Part shown: positions 56,707-64,000 of the stretch, in pieces | Numbering within the stretch: position 1 is the first letter of the stretch | Layout: each line of letters opens with the position of its first letter | Assembly: GCA_963817615.1 (NCBI GenBank) | Contig: CAWFPH010000002.1 | Coordinates: 186,001 to 250,000, forward strand | Length of the DNA stretch: 64,000 bases | From: FEN-1219 sp963817615 | GTDB taxonomy: Bacteria; Pseudomonadota; Gammaproteobacteria; Steroidobacterales; Rariloculaceae | Reading direction: 5' to 3' | Translations under genes and position numbers: made by a program | The notes under the pieces: generated by a model | What the model was told of the DNA's origin: nothing | The model's database searches: none | Seen by the model: the letters and a program-made list of their open reading frames with translations, nothing else

Positions 56707-57786
56707 ATGAACAAGCCGATACTCGCGAAGATTTTGGTCGTGTCCGCCGCCGCGCTCGCAGCTTGCTCGGGACCGCCGAGCGACGGCGCCAAAGCTGCAG
56801 CCGACGCCGCCGCCGCGAGGGACGCGAATGCGAAGTTCACCTATGCCGACGGCTCGCCCGCTCCGGTCACGGCTTGGGGCGACCCGGATCTGCAAGGCAA
56901 GTGGCCGATCATGCATCTGTTCGCGACGCGGCTCCAACGCGATCCGAAATACGGCGATCGCCGCTACTTGAACGATGAGGAGTGGAAGCAGGCCGAGGCC
57001 GTGCTCCAGAAACGCGACGAGCGTTACAACGAGGAGATCAAGAAGAACCAGATGGGCATGGGTCATTGGGCGGAATCGACCACGCGGATCGAAGCCGCGA
57101 AGCTCACGTCGCTGATTTCCTATCCGGCGAACGGTCAGATCCCGCCGCTCACTGCGCACGGCGAGGACCTGCGCTCGCAGTTCCACAGCGACGACACGAG
57201 CAAGGTGTTCGATTCGCCTGCGGACTTCGACGCCTGGGACCGCTGCATCACGCGGGGCCTGCCGTCGTCGATGCTGCCGTACAATTACAACAACGGCATC
57301 CAGATCTTCCAGGCGCCGGGTTACGCGGTGATCGACCTCGAGATGATCCACGAGGCCCGCGTCGTGCCGATCGACCGCAAGCCGCTCGACCCCGCGATCA
57401 AGCAGTGGATGGGCGAATCACGGGGCCATTGGGACGGCAACACGCTGGTCGTCGAGACGACGAACTTCAACGGCAAAGTCGCGATGATCATCGCGGGCAT
57501 TCCGGGCGCGCCGCGCGGCAACATTCCGACCACGCCGAACCTGACGATCACGGAGCGCTTCACGCGCGTCGCGCAGGACCAAATCAACTACGAAATGACG
57601 GTCGAAGACCCCGAGGTGCTCACGGACAAGTGGACCGTGAGCTATCCGATGTTCCTCGATCCGAAGTACCAGTTCTACGAGTACGCCTGCAACGAGGACA
57701 ACACGGCGGTCCGCAACTTCATCGTGACGTCGCGCTACGAGCGCGGGCTCGCGCCGGACGGCAAGCCGCTGGCGAAGAAGCGGTAG
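56707..57786 (+). CDS. Lipoprotein of unknown function
   Basis: A 359-residue protein with lipobox LAAC (Cys20). The mature part begins ADGSPAPVTAWGDPDLQGKWP and contains LFATRLQRDPKYGDR, WDRCITRGLPSSMLPYNYNNG, GYAVIDLEMIHEARVVPIDRKP, WMGESRGHWDGNTLVVETTNF and LTITERFTRV. This set is common in secreted hypothetical proteins of Acidobacteria, Steroidobacter and sphingomonad-like bacteria; no enzymatic motif is known. ATG 56707 follows GGAGGGGCC. Convergent with the FrnE-like gene (16 bases). Confidence 0.75.
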   Translation: MNKPILAKILVVSAAALAACSGPPSDGAKAAADAAAARDANAKFTYADGSPAPVTAWGDPDLQGKWPIMHLFATRLQRDPKYGDRRYLNDEEWKQAEAVLQKRDERYNEEIKKNQMGMGHWAESTTRIEAAKLTSLISYPANGQIPPLTAHGEDLRSQFHSDDTSKVFDSPADFDAWDRCITRGLPSSMLPYNYNNGIQIFQAPGYAVIDLEMIHEARVVPIDRKPLDPAIKQWMGESRGHWDGNTLVVETTNFNGKVAMIIAGIPGAPRGNIPTTPNLTITERFTRVAQDQINYEMTVEDPEVLTDKWTVSYPMFLDPKYQFYEYACNEDNTAVRNFIVTSRYERGLAPDGKPLAKKR

Positions 57787-57802
57787 AGGCGGACAGGAAT
57801 CG

Positions 57803-58462
57803 CTAGGCGGTCGCTGCACCCTGTCGTTCTGCCGCGATCTGCCGCAGCGCCTGCTCGAACACCGCGCTCGGCTGACCGCCGGAGATCAGATGCTTGCGAT
57901 CGATGATCACGGCCGGCACGCCGTTGATCCCGAGCTCTTGCCAAAATCGCTCGGCCTCGCGCACGGCGTCCGCGAATTCGCCGCGCTCGAGCACCTCGCG
58001 CGCGCGCTCGACCGGTAGGCCGACGTTGCCCGCGAGCTCGAGCAGCACGTCGTGGGCGCCGGGATTCCGACCCTCGCCGTGGTATGCCTCGAGCAGCGCG
58101 CGCTTCAACGCGCGCTGACTACCCGGAGGGCCTTCTGCGCCGGCCCATGCGAGCAATCGGTGCGCATCGAACGTATTCCAGATGTGATCGCGCCGGCCGA
58201 ACGTGAAGCCCTCCGCGGCGCCGCGCTCGGCGATGCGTTCCTGGTTCGCGGCAAGCTGTGCGCGGCTCATGCCGAACTTCGCCGTGAGGTAGTCCGCCAA
58301 GTCCACGCCTTCCGGTGCCATCGCAGGATTGAGCTCGAACGGCTGCATGTGCAGCTCGACTTCGCCGAGCTCGCCGCCGATTCTCTCGAGCGCGCGCTCG
58401 AGCGCATTGAAGCCGATAGCGCACCACGGGCACGCAACGTCGGACACGAAGTCGATTCTCAT
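57803..58462 (-). CDS. DsbA-family FrnE-like oxidoreductase
   Basis: A 219-residue cytoplasmic thiol oxidoreductase. The active-site pair is CPWC at residues 11-14 (SDVACPWCAIGFNAL). The inserted helical domain (about 45-150, YLTAKFGMSRAQLAANQERI and NTFDAHRLLAWA) and the cis-Pro loop GINGVPAVIID mark the FrnE/2-hydroxychromene-isomerase branch of DsbA. ATG at 58462. Such proteins help in oxidative stress and disulfide turnover. The next gene upstream on the strand is a lipase-like hydrolase, 23 bases away, so they may be co-transcribed. Confidence 0.9.
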   Translation of the reverse strand: MRIDFVSDVACPWCAIGFNALERALERIGGELGEVELHMQPFELNPAMAPEGVDLADYLTAKFGMSRAQLAANQERIAERGAAEGFTFGRRDHIWNTFDAHRLLAWAGAEGPPGSQRALKRALLEAYHGEGRNPGAHDVLLELAGNVGLPVERAREVLERGEFADAVREAERFWQELGINGVPAVIIDRKHLISGGQPSAVFEQALRQIAAERQGAATA

Positions 58463-58485
58463 CGCGCTGTCTTCCGGTCGAGCGC

Positions 58486-59550
58486 TCACTTCTTCGCCTT
58501 CTTCTCGATCTGATCGGCTAGGTCGATGAACACCTTCGCGTACTTCGCGCTGTCGAGCTGCGCCATCGCGAAGTGGCCGCCGCCCTTGAGCCCCCGATCC
58601 GGCAAATAGACGGCGGTCGCATCGACGCCCGCCTGCTGCCAGACCGAGGCCTGACACTTGAGCGCCTCGTGGCTCGTGAGCCCCTTCTCCGACGCCACGA
58701 GGATGATCGGCACACGCGCGTAGTTCACGAGCTTGCTTGGGCTGTCGCCCTGCATCGCACAGCCGCCGTGATCGACGGCCGCGAAGCCCCGCGGCAACGC
58801 CGGCTCGGTCTTCCAGGTCGTGATCAGCGCGGGCGAGCCGCCGAAGCCCGGCGCAACCGGGTTGCTGCCCGCCGCCTCGAACGCGACGATCCCCACGACG
58901 TTCTTCGCGTTCAAGTCCGGTACCCGGAACGTGCTGCCGCCGCCCGCGGAGTGTGCGAGCAGGATCGCCGGGCCGATCTCATCGAGCAGCGCCGAGATCT
59001 TCTCCGCCGCGACCACGTCGCCGCAGTAGGGTGCCGTGGTCGAGCTTGCGGTCCAGCCGACGACCGCGGGGTTCGTGGGCGTCGGCGCGCCGCCCGGCCA
59101 AACGCTCGGATCCGACGTCGCAAGCCGCGCGATGATCGCACTGTTCGCAACGCCGACCTTGCCGTTGCCGCAGGCGGGGTTGCTCTGCGAGCGGCCGTGG
59201 CCCGGCCGGTCGACGACGTAAACGTCCCAGCCGTCCGCGACGAAATAGTCGGCCCAGCCGTCGCGCCCGTCGGGCGTCTGCAGCCAATCGGTACCCTGCC
59301 CGCCGCCGCCGTGGATCATCACGAGCGGATATCGGTGCTTGCGGTTCGCGGGCAGCATGTACTGCACGAACATCGCGTTCGTGACGTTCACAGAGCCGTT
59401 GTCGCCGGGCGCCGTGGTATAGCCGATGTACTTCTCGCCGAGATCGCGCAGGTTGAGGTGGCCCGCCTCGCCGCCGGCCAACGCCGGCATTGCGGCCGTT
59501 GCAGCCGCTCCCGCGACCGCGCCCAACAGTAGATGCGACAGCTTGTTCAT
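58486..59550 (-). CDS. Secreted alpha/beta hydrolase (lipase-like)
   Basis: A 354-residue protein with a Sec signal (1-25, PALAGGEA). An oxyanion loop VMIHGGGGQGTDWLQTPDGRDGWADYF and VYVVDRPGHGRSQSNP precede the nucleophile region LLAHSAGGGST (Ser near 207), and RGLKGGGHFAMAQ provides the His. This is the alpha/beta hydrolase pattern of secreted esterases and epoxide-hydrolase-like proteins. Substrate unknown. GAAGGGG precedes ATG 59550. Confidence 0.85.
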   Translation of the reverse strand: MNKLSHLLLGAVAGAAATAAMPALAGGEAGHLNLRDLGEKYIGYTTAPGDNGSVNVTNAMFVQYMLPANRKHRYPLVMIHGGGGQGTDWLQTPDGRDGWADYFVADGWDVYVVDRPGHGRSQSNPACGNGKVGVANSAIIARLATSDPSVWPGGAPTPTNPAVVGWTASSTTAPYCGDVVAAEKISALLDEIGPAILLAHSAGGGSTFRVPDLNAKNVVGIVAFEAAGSNPVAPGFGGSPALITTWKTEPALPRGFAAVDHGGCAMQGDSPSKLVNYARVPIILVASEKGLTSHEALKCQASVWQQAGVDATAVYLPDRGLKGGGHFAMAQLDSAKYAKVFIDLADQIEKKAKK

Positions 59551-59744
59551 AGCAAAAACCCCTTCTTCGCTCGCGGGCCATCCGCGGGCAATCCGACGAT
59601 TCTAGCCGCAGACGCCGCGCGCCACACCGGCGCGGCGCAGAATCGCGGCCGCTATATCCTGCAGGTGGTGGCGAGCGTCGTGATTTCAGTCGCCATGACC
59701 GCGCCAGGCGCAACAACGCTGATCGAGCCGTAGCGTGTCGCCGG

Positions 59745-60368
59745 TCAGCGGCTCGTGAGCCGGTCCGATGCGCGCGACGGGCCGGCGGGTGCGCCGGCCG
59801 GCTCCCGTCCTTCGATCGACAGCTTTGGAATGTCGATGCCGACCGCCGCCATCATCGCGCCGAAGCTCTCGGGACGGATGTCGCCGATCACGTTCACGAG
59901 CGTGAGGTCGGTGTCGTCCTGCACGATCACTGCGAGGCCCTGGATCGTGTTCGGCTTGCCGATTCTGACGAGTGCGCTCACGAGCTCGCCGTCGTCGCGC
60001 ACCGCCACGATTTGGTCCCAGCCCTGCTGCCGTAGCCGCGCTCGTACGCCGTCCATGCGCTCGCGCACCCGCTCCCGGTCGCCGCCGACCTCGTACGTAT
60101 AGACCCGCACGGCTTTCACGCCGACGAGCATCGATGCCATCTCGGGATCGTGTTTCATGACGACACGAGCAAGCTTGAGCGGCAACGGGCCGAGAGAGAG
60201 CGCGAAGTCGCGATCGGTATCGCGGCTACCGGGCGAGCCGAATGAGGCGTAACCCGGATTGAAACGCAGATCGCCGAGGATTCCGCAATCGGCAAGCGGC
60301 ACGCACGCCGCGCACACGACGGCGACGGTGGCGAGGGTTCGCGACCGGCCACCGCTACTTGCTTTCAT
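59745..60368 (-). CDS. DUF4252 lipoprotein-like protein 2
   Basis: A 207-residue exported protein with a Cys-containing signal (LADC near 28), possibly a lipoprotein. DUF4252 core: VVMKHDPEMASMLVGVKAVRVYTYEVGGD, LRQQGWDQIVAVRDDGELVSALVRIGKPNTIQGLAVIVQDDTDLTLVNVIGDIRPE. The start at 60368 overlaps the end of the upstream DUF4252 gene by 14 bases. Together with its paralogue it is in the ECF sigma operon. Function unknown; probably an envelope-stress effector, which is inference. Confidence 0.82.
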   Translation of the reverse strand: MKASSGGRSRTLATVAVVCAACVPLADCGILGDLRFNPGYASFGSPGSRDTDRDFALSLGPLPLKLARVVMKHDPEMASMLVGVKAVRVYTYEVGGDRERVRERMDGVRARLRQQGWDQIVAVRDDGELVSALVRIGKPNTIQGLAVIVQDDTDLTLVNVIGDIRPESFGAMMAAVGIDIPKLSIEGREPAGAPAGPSRASDRLTSR

Positions 60369-60936
60369 CGGACGCGTCCTCGCCGTGCGCCGCCGCGGCA
60401 CCCCGAGCCGCCCTGCCCCTGCCGCGGTGACCGCCGCCGAGCACGTCGTCGACGCCCATTGCGCGCGCCAGACGCCCGAGCTGTGCAGGTTCGATGAAGC
60501 CCGCGATGTTGATGAACACCGCCTCGTCGTCGTCGACGACCATGACGGTCATGCCGGACACTTTCTTGTCCTGCATCTGCACATAGATCCTGACGTTGTC
60601 CGAGTCGTCCGCGACGTACACGGCGCGCTGCCAGCCCGAACGCTCGAGACGCTTCGAGGCTTCGCCGACAAAAGCCGCGACCGCCTTCGTATCCTCGAGG
60701 TCGTCGTAGACGCGCACGCGCACGCCGTCGAGACCGCGGATCGCGTCCGCCGCGTCCGGATCCGCAGTCCTCGCCGCTTCCGTCACGAAGCCGAGCAGCG
60801 CCGCGTTCAAGTTGATCTCGACGTTCGGCTCGTTCGGCACGCCCGGAATGCGGCCGAAGTCGAAGAACTCCTGAGCGAATGCAGTACCGGATGCGCCGAA
60901 TGCGACGAGCGCCGCAGCAACGATTCTGTTCACCAT
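60355..60936 (-). CDS. DUF4252 protein 1
   Basis: A 193-residue secreted protein with a Sec signal (1-21, TAFAQEF). The DUF4252 pattern is IRGLDGVRVRVYDDLEDTKAVAAFVGEASKRLERSGWQRAVYVADDSDNVRIYVQMQDKKVSGMTVMVVDDDEAVFINIAGFI. The C-terminal 30 residues are low-complexity (GGGHRGRGRAARGAAAA). It begins five bases after the anti-sigma gene with a good GGAGG site and overlaps the second DUF4252 gene. The two are paralogues sharing layout and the GWxxIVAV/GWQRAVYV block. Confidence 0.85.
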   Translation of the reverse strand: MVNRIVAAALVAFGASGTAFAQEFFDFGRIPGVPNEPNVEINLNAALLGFVTEAARTADPDAADAIRGLDGVRVRVYDDLEDTKAVAAFVGEASKRLERSGWQRAVYVADDSDNVRIYVQMQDKKVSGMTVMVVDDDEAVFINIAGFIEPAQLGRLARAMGVDDVLGGGHRGRGRAARGAAAAHGEDASDESK

Positions 60937-60941
60937 CTTCG

Positions 60942-61490
60942 TCAGCCTCCGTTCTTCCTATGTTCTTGGCGCGCCTCGCGATTCGTCTCCCGGCTCGCGG
61001 ACAACGCGTCGTGGAGGCCGCCGACGACGGCGGCCGCCGTCTCCGTGCTCGCGATCGTCGCGCTGCGCCGCAGATAGGCCATCGCGATGCCGAATTGTTC
61101 GACGGCCTCGTCGCGGCTTTCGACGCGTCCCGCGACGGGCGCCGGCGCTGGTGCCGACGCCGGGCGCAGCACCACGAACGCCACGGCGGCGACCGCAGCG
61201 GCCGCGGCCGCCAAGCCGGCCCTCCACAAGCTCCGCGACGCCGGACGCACGGTGCCCTCCCGCAAGCCGTTCGCGACGCCGAGCAGCCGGCCCTGCAGCG
61301 AGCGCGGCACCGGAACGCCCGCCAAACGGCCGAGCTCGCGCCGCAGTGCGACGGCGTTGTCGACGGCGAGCCGCAAGCGCGGATCGGCGCCCATCGCGTT
61401 GCGCATCCGTCGCCGCTCGTCTCTCGTCAGAGTGCCGTCGGCCATCGCCTCGACACGGCTCCACTTCCAGCGATCTTCGACCTTCGTCAC
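60942..61490 (-). CDS. Anti-sigma factor, single-pass membrane protein
   Basis: A 182-residue protein. A cytoplasmic N-terminal part (about 1-85, EAMADGTLTRDERRRMRNAMGADPRLRLAVDNAVALRREL) precedes one membrane segment (about 90-112, LWRAGLAAAAAAVAAVAFVVL) and a periplasmic tail. No zinc-binding HxxxCxxC is visible, so it is a non-zinc anti-sigma of the RskA-like kind. GTG start at 61490 overlaps the sigma stop by four bases (GTGA). Context makes it the partner of the sigma factor. Confidence 0.8.
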   Translation of the reverse strand: MTKVEDRWKWSRVEAMADGTLTRDERRRMRNAMGADPRLRLAVDNAVALRRELGRLAGVPVPRSLQGRLLGVANGLREGTVRPASRSLWRAGLAAAAAAVAAVAFVVLRPASAPAPAPVAGRVESRDEAVEQFGIAMAYLRRSATIASTETAAAVVGGLHDALSASRETNREARQEHRKNGG

Positions 61491-61945
61491 CGTAATTTCT
61501 CCAGCTCGCTACGCAGGCGCTGACGCGCGCGGTGCAAGTAGACCTTCACCTGATTCACGTTGATACCGAGAATGCGCGCGCAACTCGCTCCGTCGAGTCC
61601 GTGCATGTCGAACAGCACGACGAGGCTTCGCTGCGGCTCCGGGAGCATGCCGATGAGCGTACGCAACTGCTCCGCAAGCTCGTGCTGCTGGAGCAACGAC
61701 ACCGGACCGGGCTCATCGGACGGCTGCTCGAACGCGTCCGGCTCCCCGACGGACGTTTTGCGGCTCTTGCGCAGCCGGCTGAGGCAGCCGTTGCGTGCCA
61801 CCGTCAGCAGCCATTCCCGCTTTGAATGCACGGCGCCGCCGCGTTGCCACAGCTGCAGGAATGCTTCTTGTGTCACGTCTTCCGCTTCGTGCCGGTCCGC
61901 GAGCAATGCGTATGCCACTCGATACACGAGCCGGTGGTGGCGCAC
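61487..61945 (-). CDS. ECF RNA polymerase sigma factor (start uncertain)
   Basis: An ECF sigma factor of 152 residues from GTG 61945. Region 2 is RLVYRVAYALLADRHEAEDVTQEAFLQLWQRGG, region 4 is LPEPQRSLVVLFDMHGLDGASCARILGINVNQVKVYLHRARQRLR. The coding look continues upstream of the GTG in frame (SDELTAQPDAERARGISPLQFRLAV), where region 2.1 would begin, but with no ATG, GTG or TTG. An ACG at 62029-62027 lies six bases after GGAG and would give 180 residues, a normal ECF length. The ECF-type promoter just upstream supports this. So the true start may be ACG 62029. Operon: sigma, anti-sigma, DUF4252 pair. Confidence 0.85.
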   Translation of the reverse strand: MRHHRLVYRVAYALLADRHEAEDVTQEAFLQLWQRGGAVHSKREWLLTVARNGCLSRLRKSRKTSVGEPDAFEQPSDEPGPVSLLQQHELAEQLRTLIGMLPEPQRSLVVLFDMHGLDGASCARILGINVNQVKVYLHRARQRLRSELEKLR

Positions 61946-62060
61946 GACGGCGAGCCGGAACTGCAGCGGCGAAATTCCGCGCGCCCGCTCGGCGTCCGGC
62001 TGCGCGGTCAGCTCATCGCTCGTGTCCGTTTGCGTCTCCGTTGGCTCGAGCCTTCGAAAA

Positions 62061-62088
62061 GAAGACGCGCTTCGCCTCGGGAAGTTAC
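62061..62088 (-). promoter_or_regulatory. ECF-type promoter of the sigma/anti-sigma operon
   Basis: On the minus strand GTAACTTC (62088-62081) is a -35 with AAC, and CGTCTTC (62067-62061) a -10 with GTC; 17 bases separate AAC and GTC, as in RpoE-type promoters. Transcription would begin near 62053, about 24 bases before the candidate ACG start and 108 before GTG 61945. It overlaps the last codons of the upstream 72-residue gene. Likely autoregulated. Confidence 0.6.
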
Positions 62089-62303
62089 AGCCGAGAATGC
62101 GGGGCCAGCGGGCGCTCGCCTTCCGCGACGATGCAGCCCGCGGGCGACAGCACGTAACGACTCAGGCGCCAGCCGATCAGGAAGCTGCCGGTTTCGCTCG
62201 GATTCTCGGTCACTGCGATCTCCTCCGGGCCGATATCCTGTTTGACATAGTCGCCCAAGAGCTCCGCGATGCTTCGTTTCTCCGCGGCGTAAATCACGTC
62301 CAT
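62085..62303 (-). CDS. Small conserved-looking protein of unknown function
   Basis: A 72-residue protein starting MDVIYAAEKRSIAELLGDYV, with a mixed alpha/beta look (QDIGPEEIAVTENPSETGSFLIGWRLSRYVLSPAG). GGGAGGGCTC precedes ATG 62303, which is preferred over an ATG four codons earlier. No family recognised. It lies directly upstream of the ECF sigma gene on the same strand, with the ECF promoter at its 3' end. Confidence 0.65.
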   Translation of the reverse strand: MDVIYAAEKRSIAELLGDYVKQDIGPEEIAVTENPSETGSFLIGWRLSRYVLSPAGCIVAEGERPLAPHSRL

Positions 62304-62655
62304 GAGCCCTCCCATACCCGGTGAGCCTGAAGCGCACGTTGCGCTCGGGAGGCTTAACCGGGGCTGAAGCCTCGGGCATCCCCGCGCCGCCGCGAGACGC
62401 CCGGCGCAAGGCCGCCGACGCCGGCGATCGCGCCGGAATACGCCGCGTCGATGCTTGCAATCGTCGACCTGTCGTGGATCCCGTGCACGCTGACGCCGGG
62501 GGCCCGCACGCGCTCGACAGATCGCGCTTTCCTTATGTAATACTGGCTCGAAACAGATCGATGGACGACGGACACATGGCGACGACGAGAGCTGCAATTG
62601 CATGCCGCTACCGGCGAAAAGCCGGCGCCCTCGATCTGCACGGCACGCTGCGACG
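62304..62655. promoter_or_regulatory. Divergent intergenic region with promoter-like sequence for the glycosyltransferase
   Basis: These 352 bases hold no gene I can support. On the plus strand TCGACA (62514-62519) could be a -35, with TGTAAT (62536-62541, 16-base spacer) or TAATAC (62538-62543, 18-base spacer) as -10. This would start transcription about 110 bases before ATG 62656. The stretch from 62304 to 62500 is GC-rich without visible structure. Confidence 0.4.
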
Positions 62656-63894
62656 ATGCTATACGGATTGATCATCGGCATCGTCGGCATCACCGCCGCG
62701 GTGCACTTCTGCGGCATTTTGCTGCTGCTCCTCCGTTCCCGAACCGTCGCGCTCAACACGGTCGGACGCCCGCCGGTCACGATCGTGAGGCCGTGCTGCG
62801 GTATCGAGAACGCAATCGAGGAGACCCTTTCTTCCGGCTTCGCGTTGGACTATCCGGATTACGAGATCGTCTTTTGCGTGGCCGAACGAGACGATCCCGT
62901 GGTGCCGGTGATCGAACGTCTGATACTCGAGCACCCCGCCGTCCCTGCTCGATTACTGTTCGGCAACGATCGCATCAGCATCAATCCGAAGCTCAACAAC
63001 CTCGCCAAGGGCGTGCACGCGGCCGCCCACGAGTGGCTCGTCATGACGGACAGCAACGTGTTGATGCCTGCCGACTACCTCGACCGGCTATTGGAACGCT
63101 GGTCGCCCGGCACGGGCGCAGTCTCGACGCCGCCGGTCGGCATCCGCCCATTCGGGTTGAGCGCCGAGCTCGAATGCGCTTTTCTGAACACGTATCAAGC
63201 ACGTTGGCTGCTGCTTTCCGACGCGCTCGGCACCGCGTTCGCTCAGGGTAAGTCGATCTTGTGGCGGCGCGAAGATCTGGAGCGCGCGGGCGGTGTCGCG
63301 GCGCTTGCGCTAGAGCCGGCGGAGGACGCGGCCTTTACCAAGCTGGTTCGCGCGGCAGGGCGGCGGGTCCGCATCGTATTTCGCCCTTTCGAGCAACCAC
63401 TCGGCGCGCGGCCGCTGCGCGACGTCTTGCAGCGGCAGCTGCGATGGGCCCGCCTGCGCCGCAGGTCGTTCGTGCTGCCTTACCTGTTGGAGCTCATCGG
63501 CGGCGGCGTGCTGCCGCTCGCTGCAACCGGCGTTCTGGTCGACGCCGGAGTCGTGCCGATCGGGGGGCTCGTCGGCCTGGCGATCGCCTGGTATGGAGCC
63601 GAAGTGCTGTTGGCCCGCGGCTATGGCTGGCCCGCATCCATCCGCATTACGGCGCTCATGGTCGTTCGCGACTTGCTGTTGGTTCCGTTCTGGATCGCGG
63701 GCTGGACGGGCGACGGTTTCACGTGGCGCGGCCATGCGATGAGCATGACGGCGGCCGGAGGGTCGGCACAAAACCGCATCGGACGCTGGCGATCGTCGCG
63801 CACGAGCCGGTTTGCCATGATGCGCGCGACTGGCAAACGACCCGCGGCGAGCGCCGAGCAAGGAGATCGCACCGAGGAGATACACCGTGGTTGA
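62656..63894 (+). CDS. Glycosyltransferase, ceramide-glucosyltransferase/HpnI-like (GT21)
   Basis: A 412-residue membrane GT-A enzyme. An N-terminal helix (about 3-26), then VTIVRPCCGIENAIEETLSSGFALDYPDYEIVFCVA (D1 region), LVMTDSNVLMPADYL (DxD-like), LEPAEDAAFTKLV (D3) and RQLRWARLRRR (the Q-x-x-R-W motif), then three C-terminal membrane helices. The pattern is that of ceramide glucosyltransferase and of HpnI, which adds a sugar to hopanoid lipids. No other hopanoid gene is in the window, so the acceptor lipid is open. ATG 62656 chosen; an earlier in-frame ATG lacks a clear site. Confidence 0.85.
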   Translation: MLYGLIIGIVGITAAVHFCGILLLLLRSRTVALNTVGRPPVTIVRPCCGIENAIEETLSSGFALDYPDYEIVFCVAERDDPVVPVIERLILEHPAVPARLLFGNDRISINPKLNNLAKGVHAAAHEWLVMTDSNVLMPADYLDRLLERWSPGTGAVSTPPVGIRPFGLSAELECAFLNTYQARWLLLSDALGTAFAQGKSILWRREDLERAGGVAALALEPAEDAAFTKLVRAAGRRVRIVFRPFEQPLGARPLRDVLQRQLRWARLRRRSFVLPYLLELIGGGVLPLAATGVLVDAGVVPIGGLVGLAIAWYGAEVLLARGYGWPASIRITALMVVRDLLLVPFWIAGWTGDGFTWRGHAMSMTAAGGSAQNRIGRWRSSRTSRFAMMRATGKRPAASAEQGDRTEEIHRG

Positions 63895-63904
63895 ATCTTC
63901 GTCG

Positions 63905-63933
63905 ATGCTGCGGCCGCGCCGAGTCCGCAGCAT
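63905..63933 (+). terminator. Hairpin after the glycosyltransferase gene
   Basis: ATGCTGCGG (63905-63913) and CCGCAGCAT (63925-63933) pair perfectly over nine bases around an 11-base loop, 11 bases after the stop. No T-run follows, so termination strength is unclear. The last 60 bases of the window are AT-rich and hold no gene. Confidence 0.5.
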
Positions 63934-64000
63934 CTGGACGCGCTTGAAGAAAAACGTAATAAATAACGTAGGTCGCCGCGAGGCCTCGACGATGGAACTT

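Noticed and set aside
1..64000. tRNA, rRNA, CRISPR, transposase, integrase or phage genes
   Set aside because: No cloverleaf-like segment with CCA end, no spaced direct repeats, and no such protein was seen on either strand.

Overview
The window is a 64 kb piece of a GC-rich bacterial chromosome, densely packed with genes on both strands. Most genes are separated by short gaps or joined by 4-base ATGA/GTGA overlaps. The gene content points to a Gram-negative gammaproteobacterium, possibly of the Steroidobacter/Nevskia/Xanthomonad type: MiaE, an OpgG periplasmic glucan protein, an L16 arginine hydroxylase, RND efflux with a NodT-type outer membrane factor, beta-barrel proteins, PQQ-type quinoproteins, and an ECF sigma/anti-sigma/DUF4252 operon. 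The taxonomic guess is inference from families. I found no rRNA, tRNA, CRISPR array, insertion sequence, integrase or phage gene, so this looks like core or stable accessory chromosome rather than a mobile island.

Layout. 1-3.1 kb (minus): alpha/beta hydrolase followed by a NatA/NatB ABC exporter, cut by the window edge. 3.2-4.2 kb: ArsR-type repressor coupled to an SdpI-like membrane protein, with an operator over the start codon. 4.3-9 kb: Tat-exported hemerythrin, Amt ammonium channel, a small beta-barrel, a small secreted protein and an SMP-30-like beta-propeller. 9.1-12.2 kb: diguanylate cyclase, TreT-like trehalose synthase, DUF3565 protein. 12.4-14.9 kb: a three-gene LytS/LytTR signalling operon whose middle gene looks like a kinase that has lost its phospho-acceptor histidine and ATPase domain. 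15-18.3 kb: MiaE, GFA-family protein, amino-acid permease, FMN reductase. 18.5-21.8 kb: a quinoprotein coupled to OpgG. 21.8-30.2 kb: a TetR gene and a secreted caspase-like protein, divergent from a complete tripartite RND efflux operon, with two operator-like palindromes between them. 30.2-38.7 kb: many small housekeeping or unknown genes, including a lysine/alanine-rich histone-like protein, a cyclophilin lipoprotein, a DUF4159 protein, two SRPBCC proteins, an ECF-like sigma factor with a small partner gene divergent from an ExoD-family protein, and a patatin. 38.8-52.5 kb: RoxA hydroxylase, a monohaem secreted protein, a tandem MoaF-like protein with a SnoaL partner, an esterase, an ankyrin protein, an AraC regulator, a glyoxalase, a CHRD protein operonic with a cytochrome c/quinoprotein fusion, and an SGNH hydrolase. 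52.5-64 kb: a possibly frameshifted gene, a ferritin-like protein, an SDR, a beta-barrel, a YciI protein, an unknown lipoprotein, a FrnE-like DsbA protein, a lipase-like hydrolase, the ECF sigma/anti-sigma/DUF4252 operon, and a GT21-type glycosyltransferase.

The points most worth following up are the pseudo-kinase in the LytS/LytTR operon, the secreted CxxC plus caspase-like protein co-transcribed with the TetR gene beside the RND pump, the ECF sigma factor that seems to start at a non-standard codon just downstream of its own ECF-type promoter, two quinoproteins that have lost residues usually needed for dehydrogenase chemistry (one translationally coupled to an OpgG gene that has no opgH beside it), and the possible sigma-54 promoter plus Shine-Dalgarno hairpin in front of the ExoD-family gene. 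All functional statements rest on reading the sequences; no database search was possible.
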